Shown here in pieces: positions 10,472 through 17,021 of a stretch of 64,000 nucleotides of DNA. The number at the start of each line of letters is the position of its first letter. Position 1 is the first letter of the stretch. The notes below the pieces were generated by a model, which was given only the letters and a program-made list of their open reading frames with translations, was not told the DNA's origin and searched no databases. The translations under genes were made by a program, and so were the position numbers. The DNA comes from Marinibacterium sp. (lineage in GTDB: Bacteria; Pseudomonadota; Alphaproteobacteria; Rhodobacterales; Rhodobacteraceae): the NCBI GenBank assembly GCA_025800215.1, contig JAOXSC010000138.1, forward strand, positions 24,023 through 88,022. The letters are read 5' to 3'.

Positions 10472-11226
10472 GCCGCGCCCCCCTGTGTGTCAGAGCCCTG
10501 CGGCAGGGTTTCCGGCAGCGGCCGCACGGTTTTCTTGCGGCGGATCAGCCAGGCCACGCCGATCAGATCACGGATCCCAACCAGCGCGCGCTGCAGGTTG
10601 GTGTATTTCGAACTGCCGCCCCCACGGGCGCGGTGGCTGACATCCACATGGGCAATGTCCCAGCCATCGCGGGCAAACAGGGCCGGCAGATAGCGGTGCA
10701 TGTGGTTGAAGAACGGCAGATCCAGAAACGCATCGCGCCGGAACGCCTTGAGCCCGCAGCCGGTGTCGCGGGTGTGGTCATCCAGCATCCAGGCCCGCAG
10801 CGCATTGGCAAATTTCGACGCGTAGCGCTTGGCAAACGTGTCCTGGCGCTTGACCCGCTGCCCGGCCACCAGCCCCAGCGATGCAGGCGCATCCGCTGCC
10901 ATCAGCGGTGCCACCAGACCGGGGATTTCCGATGGCGGGTTCTGCAGATCGCCATCCAGCGTGCAGCACACGGCCCCATGCGCGGCGCGCACGCCCGTAT
11001 GCACCGCAGCCGATTGCCCGCCCGCAGTGGGGTGCTGGATCAGACGCACCCAGGGGTGGCTGTGCTGTTCGGCACGGATCAGATCGGCGGTGGCGTCGGA
11101 CGAACCGTCATCGACCAGGATCAGCTCCTTGTCGGCGATGTCGCCACAGGCCTCGGCGATTTCCCGCACCAGGGGGCCGACATTCTCGGCCTCGTTATGC
11201 ATTGGCACGACGATCGACAGTTTCAT
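10468..11226 (-). CDS. GT2 glycosyltransferase, probable polyprenyl-phosphate sugar synthase
   Basis: This 252-residue cytoplasmic GT-A enzyme is of the DPM1/ArnC/RgtE type. Seen: SIVVPMHNEAENV at the N-terminus, LILVDDGSSDAT (about 35-46), the DxD-like LDGDLQNPP (about 93-101), DTGCGLKAFRR (about 159-169) and RARGGGSSKY (about 205-214). There are no membrane helices at the C-terminus, as in DPM1. It should charge polyprenyl phosphate with a nucleotide sugar for the PMT_2 transferases nearby. It is the first gene of the GT2-LABN-GT-PAP2 unit and lies 132 nt downstream of lptF on the same strand. The sugar is not determinable from sequence. Confidence 0.88.
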   Translation of the reverse strand: MKLSIVVPMHNEAENVGPLVREIAEACGDIADKELILVDDGSSDATADLIRAEQHSHPWVRLIQHPTAGGQSAAVHTGVRAAHGAVCCTLDGDLQNPPSEIPGLVAPLMAADAPASLGLVAGQRVKRQDTFAKRYASKFANALRAWMLDDHTRDTGCGLKAFRRDAFLDLPFFNHMHRYLPALFARDGWDIAHVDVSHRARGGGSSKYTNLQRALVGIRDLIGVAWLIRRKKTVRPLPETLPQGSDTQGGAA

Positions 11227-11358
11227 CTCGTGGCTTCCATCTGCTTGCTCAGGGGTGCCCTAAACCAGTCGCGGCACCGGGGCAACAGATAGCCACCTCC
11301 GGCCCCGGTTTCACCCCTGCACCGTTGCATGCGCGCCGAGCCCCGCGATCCGGGCGCC

Positions 11359-12516
11359 TCAGCCCTGCGCTACGGCGCGCGCCGGCCCGCCAAAGATGCG
11401 CCGCAGCGGGCGTCCGCCCACCCGCAGGCAGAGCACGCCGATCACAAACCCCATCAGCGATGGCACATAAAGCAAGGGCCACAGATGCGGCGCGCGTTCG
11501 ACCATCGGCGCGGCCACCCCGCGCAACCCTTCAAGCACCAGCAGAATGACAAAGGCCGTGGCCACCTGCGGCCAGAGCCCAAAGCGCGAAAATCCGCCGA
11601 CCATCAGCACCGAAAACCCCACAAAGGACACCGCCACGCAGATCAGCGCCCAGGAAAAGCGCTGGTGCAGTTCTTCGACCAGCACGCCGATGGGGATGCC
11701 ATATTGCGCGCTCAGCCCCTCGATGTCGGTCATCAGGGCCAGCGTCGGAAAGGCGCGAGGATTGACCCGCAGATCCCCACCCCCGCCGGTCATGTCGGCT
11801 ATGGAATAGGTGGTATCCCGGAACCAGGTGGTCGACAGCGTGTTGTCCGCATGATCCGACTGCAGCGCGATCCCGTCCAGCATCACCAGATTGGGGGCGC
11901 CGTCAGACCACACCAGATAGGCCTCGCGCGCGGAATAGGATGTGGACCGGTCAGGCTTACGGCGGTCGGACAGGAACACGTCATGCATGGTGCCGTCTGT
12001 GTCGATGGATCCGATATAGAACGTCACGCCGTCCACCGGGTGCATGAACCGCCCGTCGCGCAGCAATTGCGCGGCCAGATCCTGGGACACTTCGGTTTCG
12101 CGCTTGTCCAGCCGTTCGATCGACATCGGCCGCAGCACCAGCGTCACGATCAGCATCATCGCCGCCACGATCAGGCCGAAGGTCAGCACCGGCCGGGCCA
12201 GCCTCCAGGGGCCGACGCCCGCCGACAGCATCACGATCATCTCGCTTTCGCGGGTCAGCCGGTTGGTGACATAGACCGCCGCGCCAAAGGCGGCCATCGG
12301 CATCACCGTGCGCACCAGCGTGGGCAGCGACAGGGCGGTGAATTCCAGAAAGACCAGCGCCGACTGGCCATTGCCGATCAGCCGGTCAAACAGGCTGACC
12401 GCGCGCGAGATCCAGAACACGCTGACCAGGATCAGCGCGAAAAAGCAGAACAGCACCAGAAGCTGGCGCAGAAAGTAACCGTCAAATCGCGACACCGGGC
12501 GCCTTTCTAGATCCAT
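11359..12516 (-). CDS. lptF: LptF/LptG-family LPS export permease, closest to LptF
   Basis: This 385-residue inner-membrane permease belongs to the LptB2FG transporter, which extracts LPS and passes it to the LptC-A-D bridge. Seen: N-terminal FDGYFLRQLLVLFCFF, GNGQSALVFLEFTALSLP and YVTNRLTRESEMIVM, followed by a large periplasmic beta-jellyroll-type region and three C-terminal helices. In Rhodobacterales lptF normally sits in front of lptG and the lptD-surA genes. Here no lptG follows; instead the lipid A-modification genes come next on the same strand. It may be a relocated sole copy or an extra copy. No T-tailed terminator was seen in the 132 nt downstream. Confidence 0.87.
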   Translation of the reverse strand: MDLERRPVSRFDGYFLRQLLVLFCFFALILVSVFWISRAVSLFDRLIGNGQSALVFLEFTALSLPTLVRTVMPMAAFGAAVYVTNRLTRESEMIVMLSAGVGPWRLARPVLTFGLIVAAMMLIVTLVLRPMSIERLDKRETEVSQDLAAQLLRDGRFMHPVDGVTFYIGSIDTDGTMHDVFLSDRRKPDRSTSYSAREAYLVWSDGAPNLVMLDGIALQSDHADNTLSTTWFRDTTYSIADMTGGGGDLRVNPRAFPTLALMTDIEGLSAQYGIPIGVLVEELHQRFSWALICVAVSFVGFSVLMVGGFSRFGLWPQVATAFVILLVLEGLRGVAAPMVERAPHLWPLLYVPSLMGFVIGVLCLRVGGRPLRRIFGGPARAVAQG

Positions 12517-12849
12517 GGTCGGGCGGCCGCGACCCTAGGCGATTTCCGCGCCCGATGGAACCGCCGGTTGATCGCTGCACAGACGCCGCAGAACCGGCTG
12601 CGGCGAATCCCGTGATCTGCGCGGCGGTGATGCAATGTCTACGACCCCGACTGCCCAAGTTGACCGGCATCATACTGCACAGCGCCCCCGGCCTTACCCA
12701 ATTTGTCCGCATCCCAGAGCGGGCGGGAATAAACCTTGCTGCGCAGGCGCAGGCGTCGCTAGCGTTTTCTACAGACCGCCCCCTTGGCCGATCAGACGGA
12801 TGCGCCGCCGGGGACGGGAAACGACGATCTTGGGAGGGATCTTGCATAT
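12517..12849. other. 333-nt divergent intergenic region, lptF / cytochrome c
   Basis: This region must hold the promoters for lptF (leftward) and the cytochrome/dehydrogenase pair (rightward). I see only weak candidates, such as TTGACC near 12660 without a well-placed -10 element, and no palindrome strong enough to call an operator. Open frames here have no family features. A short direct repeat of GCGCAG occurs near 12747-12760. Confidence 0.4.
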
Positions 12850-13209
12850 ATGAACACTTTGCTACGTGCCGTGGTCGTGGCCGCATTCGGTCTTGCCCTG
12901 GCGCCGCAGCCAGGTTTGAGCGGGGACAGCGCAGCCACGAAAACCGCCGCCGCGCCGGTGGATGTCGAGGCGGCGGAAAAGCTCTACAAGCGGCAGTGCC
13001 GGGCCTGTCACGGGCCAACAGCCAAAGGGCTGGCGAGCTATCCGAAACTGGCCGCGCAGCCCGCCGATTACATCGAAGGCAGGCTCAGGCAGTACCGGGC
13101 GGGCGAAACGCTTGGCCCCAACACGCCGCTGATGGCGCCACGCGCGCGCAAGCTGTCGGATCAGGACATCGCCAATCTGGCAGCCTTCATTTCGTCGCTG
13201 CCGGGGTGA
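12850..13209 (+). CDS. Periplasmic class I cytochrome c
   Basis: This 119-residue protein has an N-terminal signal peptide (about 1-26), a heme c-binding CRACH motif (Cys50, Cys53, His54) and a likely distal Met in PLMAPRARKLSD. The length suggests a mono-heme cytochrome of the c4/c551/c553 kind that carries electrons in the periplasm. ATG 12850 directly precedes the signal peptide and follows a GGGAGGG box about 11 nt upstream; the longer frame from 12784 lacks family features. It lies 84 nt before the PQQ-type dehydrogenase on the same strand, so it is probably that enzyme's electron acceptor. Confidence 0.85.
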   Translation: MNTLLRAVVVAAFGLALAPQPGLSGDSAATKTAAAPVDVEAAEKLYKRQCRACHGPTAKGLASYPKLAAQPADYIEGRLRQYRAGETLGPNTPLMAPRARKLSDQDIANLAAFISSLPG

Positions 13210-13293
13210 CAGGCCACGTTTGGCCCGGATCTGGCCGGCCCCTGCCGCTGCAGCGACCACCACACGAGGGATCAACAGTCTAGGGAGGAGACG

Positions 13294-14562
13294 ATGATGA
13301 CACTCAGACACAGCGTTCTGTCGCTGATGGGAGGGGCCGCCATGCTGGCGTCCCCTGCCCTTGCGAACAACACATCCAGCCTGAGCCACGCGGTGGTGCT
13401 GGACAATCTGGAAAACCCCTGGGACATGGCGTTTCTGGATGATGGCACCATGTTCTTTACCGAAAAATGCAAGGGCCTGTCGGTGCTCATGCCCGACGGA
13501 TCGGTGAAGGCTCTGCTCGGGATTGGTGGTGCGGACGGCTATGCCAGCACCGCCGATGATCTCTTTTGCGAAGGCCAGGCCGGCATGATGGGCGTGGCGG
13601 TGGACCCCGATTTTGCCGACAACCGGCGGATCTATGTCTATTCGACCTCGAACATGGTGACGCCGCATACCAACCGGCTGATGCGTCTGGTGGTCAGCGA
13701 TGACTTTTCGGGCGTGTCGGATCGCACCGACATCGTGGATGACGTACCCTACAAGATGGCCGCATCCGATCACCCCTTTGGCGGACCGGGCGCGCATAAT
13801 GGCGGGCGCGTGCGGTTCGGCCCCGAAGGCTGGCTGTGGCTGACCACCGGCGACAACCACAACGAAGACGTACCCCAAAGCCCCACCCTGATGGGATCCA
13901 AGGTGCTGCGCATGGACACCGACGGTCAGGCCGCGCCGGACAACACCCCGCCCGACGGGTTCGATCCGCGCACCTTTACCTATGGCCACCGCAACGTGCA
14001 GGGCATCGCGTTCCACCCCGCCAGCGGCAATGCGATCACCGCCGAGCACGGGCCGTGGCATTCGGACGAAATCACCTTTCTGGTGAATGGCGGCAATGCC
14101 GGCTGGGATCCGCGCGGCAACATGGCGGGCCGGGGTGACTGCCCCGACGGCTATTGCGGCTACAGCCCCAACCAGATGGACGGCATGAACCGCTATGAAC
14201 GTGCCGCCTTCATGCCGATGACCGATCTTGAGACCTATCCCGATGCCATGGTGCCCATGTGGGACAACAATGGCTGGTCGCAGGGCACGTCTTCGGCGGC
14301 CTTTCTGGAAGGTGACGCCTGGGGCGACTGGAACGGCCGCATGGTCGTCGGCGTCATGGGCATCGGCTTTGGCGGCACCCCGCTGGGCCAGCGCATCGAC
14401 GTGTTCGAACTGTCGGATGACGGGACCGAAGTCTATGACGTGGTCGAAATGACCCTGCCCGACGGCATGGAGCCGGGGCGCTTCCGTTCGGTCGTGCTGG
14501 GCCCCGATGGCAGCCTCTATGCCGCCGTGGATGAAGGCATCATCCACAAGCTGACGCCCTGA
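13294..14562 (+). CDS. PQQ-dependent soluble sugar (aldose) dehydrogenase, GDH-B/YliI type
   Basis: This 422-residue secreted six-bladed beta-propeller enzyme oxidises aldose-type sugars with PQQ in the periplasm. Seen: a signal peptide ending near SPALANN (about 22-27), LENPWDMAFLDDG (about 37-49), GMMGVAVDPDF, HNGGRVRFGPEGWLWLTTGD with the catalytic His and PQQ-site residues, YGHRNVQGIAFHP with the conserved Arg, and EHGPWHSDEI. It belongs to the soluble GDH-B family, not the membrane quinoprotein family. SD GGGAGGAG precedes ATG 13294. The adjacent cytochrome c probably accepts electrons. The substrate (glucose, sorbosone or other) is unknown. No pqq synthesis genes are in the window. Confidence 0.85.
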   Translation: MMTLRHSVLSLMGGAAMLASPALANNTSSLSHAVVLDNLENPWDMAFLDDGTMFFTEKCKGLSVLMPDGSVKALLGIGGADGYASTADDLFCEGQAGMMGVAVDPDFADNRRIYVYSTSNMVTPHTNRLMRLVVSDDFSGVSDRTDIVDDVPYKMAASDHPFGGPGAHNGGRVRFGPEGWLWLTTGDNHNEDVPQSPTLMGSKVLRMDTDGQAAPDNTPPDGFDPRTFTYGHRNVQGIAFHPASGNAITAEHGPWHSDEITFLVNGGNAGWDPRGNMAGRGDCPDGYCGYSPNQMDGMNRYERAAFMPMTDLETYPDAMVPMWDNNGWSQGTSSAAFLEGDAWGDWNGRMVVGVMGIGFGGTPLGQRIDVFELSDDGTEVYDVVEMTLPDGMEPGRFRSVVLGPDGSLYAAVDEGIIHKLTP

Positions 14563-14577
14563 CCCCCTGACCAAACG

Positions 14578-14608
14578 GGCCGCGCCGCGCGGATGCGGCG
14601 CGGCCTTT
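14578..14608 (+). terminator. Rho-independent-like terminator after the sugar dehydrogenase gene
   Basis: GGCCGCGCCGC (14578-14588) and GCGGCGCGGCC (14595-14605) form a perfect 11-bp GC stem with a 6-nt loop, followed by TTT. It lies between the convergent dehydrogenase gene and the broken gene at 14629 and could serve both directions. Confidence 0.75.
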
Positions 14609-14628
14609 GATGCGCAGCCGGGACAGGA

Positions 14629-15086
14629 TCAGTCGCCCAGCACGAACCCCACGGGGATTTCAAACCGCTGGTCATCAACGCGGATGTGATGCACCCCGGC
14701 TGCGACATGCCAGTCCGTATCGCGGCCAACCCCCGACATGGTGGCATTGCCTCGAATGAACGCGCCCCCTTCGAAGATCAGCAACCGCACAAAGCCGTTG
14801 GGAAAGGTCACCGCAACAGTGGCGCGGCCGTCGCTGCGCGCGACGCCCATGTCGCAACGCCCAAGCGCCTGCCCCACCTCTTGCGCGCAAGGGGCCTGCC
14901 CAGTGGCATCAAAGCGGCCACGGGCGGCGCGGGCCCGGCTGTCATCAGCCGCCAAGACCCCGGCCCCCGAAACCCCGGCCCCCGCCCCACCCGTCGGCGC
15001 ATCCCCGGCCAGCGCCAAAGGCGCTGCGCCAAAGGCGCTGCGCCAAGCGCGATGATGGCGATCAGCATGGGGTAAACCTGCGGCAT
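14629..15086 (-). pseudogene. Secreted small protein gene split by a 14-bp tandem duplication
   Basis: The gene starts at ATG 15086 with a textbook SD (AGGAGG, 15094-15099) and encodes a signal peptide MPQVYPMLIAIIALGAAPL. The frame then shifts because GCGCCAAAGGCGCT (plus strand) occurs twice in tandem at 15012-15025 and 15026-15039. Removing one 14-nt copy restores a single frame: the signal peptide continues ALAGDAP and joins the conserved part. The body of about 125 codons ends at 14629 with CAQEVGQALGRCDMGVAR, TVAVTFPNGF and FEIPVGFVLGD. Similar small secreted proteins of unknown function occur in alphaproteobacteria. As read, the mature part has only a TTG at 15018 as a start and would lack an export signal. 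An assembly error is possible, but the exact repeat argues for slippage. Confidence 0.75.
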
Positions 15087-15129
15087 GATCTGACCTCCTG
15101 ACGCCTCAATATCCCGTCAATTTCCCCTC

Positions 15130-15158
15130 AGTATCCCGCAGTTTCGCAAAATTCCCAA
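15130..15158 (-). promoter_or_regulatory. Candidate sigma-70 promoter of the broken secreted-protein gene
   Basis: On the minus strand TTGGGA (15153-15158), a 17-nt spacer and GATACT (15130-15135) resemble a housekeeping promoter, about 45 nt upstream of ATG 15086. A near-repeat of the -10 region (GATATT) lies 22 nt further on, within the direct repeat 15104-15144. Confidence 0.35.
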
Positions 15159-15226
15159 ACCCGGCGCGGTGCGACCATGGCCGGGGATCGCGGGGGGCAG
15201 GTTCGGGCGCTGATCTGGCCTTGGGC

Positions 15227-15255
15227 TTGACAGTGCTGCGGCTCTGGCCCATTGC
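15227..15255 (+). promoter_or_regulatory. Candidate promoter of the cob operon
   Basis: TTGACA (15227-15232) matches the -35 consensus exactly and is followed after 17 nt by a weak -10 (CATTGC, 15250-15255). Transcription would start at about 15262, exactly where the cobalamin riboswitch begins, which supports the call. Confidence 0.4.
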
Positions 15256-15261
15256 CATGAA

Positions 15262-15460
15262 ATGCTGGTGTTCCGGGCCCATCACCCGGAATGAAAAGGG
15301 AATGTGCAGCGCCCCCGGCGTGAGCACAGCCGCCCCCGCGACCGTGACCGGAAAGGGCGCCCAAAGCCACTGATGCACCCGCATCGGGAAGGCCGGGCCA
15401 CCCGACGGGGCAGACCGCCCCTGCATCCGCAAGCCGGGAGACCTGCCAGCAGACCGAGAA
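15262..15460 (+). promoter_or_regulatory. Cobalamin (adenosylcobalamin-type) riboswitch
   Basis: The conserved B12-aptamer blocks appear in order: GGTGTTCCGGG near 15267, AAAAGGGAATGTG (GGGAA at 15298-15302), GCCACTG (15366-15372), the GGGAAGGC segment (15386-15393) and CCGGGAGACCTGCC (15434-15447). Spacing fits the RF00174 family. It lies in the leader of DUF1636-cobW-cobN. Downstream, CGATCC/GGATCG and GGGGCG (about 15473) pairing with CGCCCC (about 15503) offer an expression platform before the start codon at 15545. Expected action, from the family: high B12 shuts off the biosynthesis operon. Confidence 0.9.
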
Positions 15461-15544
15461 CGACACCTGGCGGGGCGATCCGGGATCGGGACGCGCGGAT
15501 GCGCCCCCTGTCCCCCAGCACCGCCACAACACAGGAAGATGGCG

Positions 15545-15931
15545 ATGAGTGCGAACAGCACCGGCTCGGACATCGAGCTTCTCATCTGTACCCGCTGCCG
15601 GAGGGGCAGCGCGGACAGCGAAACCCACACCCGCCCCGGCGCGCAGCTTTATGACGCGCTGGCCGCGGGCGATCTGCCCGACGGCGTGCGGGTGCGCGCG
15701 GTCGAATGCCTGTCGAACTGTTCGCAGGGCTGTTCGATTGCCCTGCGCGGGCCGGGCCGCTGGTCCTATGTTTACGGAAACTTTCACGAAACGTCGCAAC
15801 TGGACGTGATCCGCGACGGCGCGGCGCGCTATCAGCGCACCAGCGACGGGCTTGTGCCCTGGCGCGAACGCCCCGAACATTTTCGCAAGAACTGCATCGC
15901 CCGCATCCCACCCCTTGATCTGGAAAGCTGA
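15545..15931 (+). CDS. DUF1636 metal-binding protein at the head of the cob operon
   Basis: The 128-residue protein has a CxxC pair (Cys15, Cys18) and a second cysteine cluster ECLSNCSQGC (about 56-65), consistent with the ferredoxin/thioredoxin-like DUF1636 family. The family is often found beside cobW and cobN in Rhodobacterales and rhizobia. It probably binds a metal or an Fe-S cluster and may serve cobalt handling or corrin chemistry; the function is not established. I prefer ATG 15545 (AGGAAG 6 nt upstream) over ATG 15539, which sits on top of the SD. The stop is 3 nt before cobW. Confidence 0.85.
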   Translation: MSANSTGSDIELLICTRCRRGSADSETHTRPGAQLYDALAAGDLPDGVRVRAVECLSNCSQGCSIALRGPGRWSYVYGNFHETSQLDVIRDGAARYQRTSDGLVPWRERPEHFRKNCIARIPPLDLES

Positions 15932-15934
15932 CCC

Positions 15935-16990
15935 ATGACCGATCTCGCAAAACTCCCCGTCACCGTGATCACCGGCTTTCTGGGCTCGGGCAAGACCACG
16001 CTCATCCGTCACCTGATGCAGAACCCGCAGGGCAAGCGCCTTGCCGTGGTCGTCAATGAATTCGGCGATGTCGGCGTGGACGGAGAGATCCTGAAATCCT
16101 GCGCCATCCCCGACTGCCCGGCAGAAAACATCATGGAACTGGCCAATGGCTGCATCTGCTGCACCGTGGCCGACGATTTCATCCCCACGATCGAAGCGCT
16201 GATGGCGCTGGACCCGCGCCCCGATCACATCCTGATCGAAACCAGCGGGCTGGCCCTGCCCAAGCCGCTGCTGAAAGCCTTTGACTGGCCCGATATCCGG
16301 TCGCGCATCACCGTGGACGGGGTGATCGCGCTGGCCGATGCCGAAGCCGTCGCCTCGGGGCGCTTTGCCCCCAATGTGGCGGCCGTGGACGCGCAGCGCC
16401 TTGCCGACGACTCGCTCGATCACGAAACGCCCCTGTCCGAGGTCTTCGAAGATCAGATCTCGTGCGCGGACATCATCCTGCTGACCAAGCCCGATCTGGC
16501 CGGGGCCGATGGCGTGGCGCGTGCCAAGGACATCATCGCCGCCGAAGCCCCCCGCCCTCTGCCGGTGGTCGAAGTGGCCGAAGGCGCGGTGGATCCCCGC
16601 GTGATCCTGGGCCTCGGGGCCGCTGCCGAAGATGACATGGACGCCCGCCCCAGCCATCACGACCACCCCCATGACCACGATCACGAAGATTTCGACAGCG
16701 TGGTCATCGACATCCCCGAACTGACCGACCCGGCCGAGCTGGTGACCCGCATCGAAGAGCTGGCCAATGGTCAGAACATCCTGCGGGTCAAAGGCTATGC
16801 CGCCGTCGCGGGCAAGCCCATGCGCCTGCTGGTGCAGGCTGTGGGGGCGCGGGTGCGTCACCAGTATGACCGCCCCTGGCAACCCGACGAGGCGCGCCAG
16901 GGCCGTCTGGTGGTCATCGCCGAACATGATGACATCAAGGTCGATGCCATCCGCGGCGTGCTCACCGGTCTTGCCACCGCCGCCGAATAA
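15935..16990 (+). CDS. cobW: Cobalamin biosynthesis GTPase CobW
   Basis: The 351-residue G3E-family GTPase is thought to act as a metallochaperone delivering cobalt for the CobNST chelatase. Seen: Walker A GFLGSGKTTL (14-23), the metal-binding CxCC motif NGCICCTV (Cys73, Cys75, Cys76), a guanine-specificity region TKPDLAG (about 184-190), a His/Asp-rich metal segment (about 241-252) and the C-terminal CobW_C domain. It follows the DUF1636 gene by 3 nt and precedes cobN by 31 nt, downstream of a B12 riboswitch. This context supports cobalt rather than zinc specificity. Confidence 0.93.
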   Translation: MTDLAKLPVTVITGFLGSGKTTLIRHLMQNPQGKRLAVVVNEFGDVGVDGEILKSCAIPDCPAENIMELANGCICCTVADDFIPTIEALMALDPRPDHILIETSGLALPKPLLKAFDWPDIRSRITVDGVIALADAEAVASGRFAPNVAAVDAQRLADDSLDHETPLSEVFEDQISCADIILLTKPDLAGADGVARAKDIIAAEAPRPLPVVEVAEGAVDPRVILGLGAAAEDDMDARPSHHDHPHDHDHEDFDSVVIDIPELTDPAELVTRIEELANGQNILRVKGYAAVAGKPMRLLVQAVGARVRHQYDRPWQPDEARQGRLVVIAEHDDIKVDAIRGVLTGLATAAE

Positions 16991-17021
16991 CGCCCCGACA
17001 TAACCCACCGGACCCAAGCCA

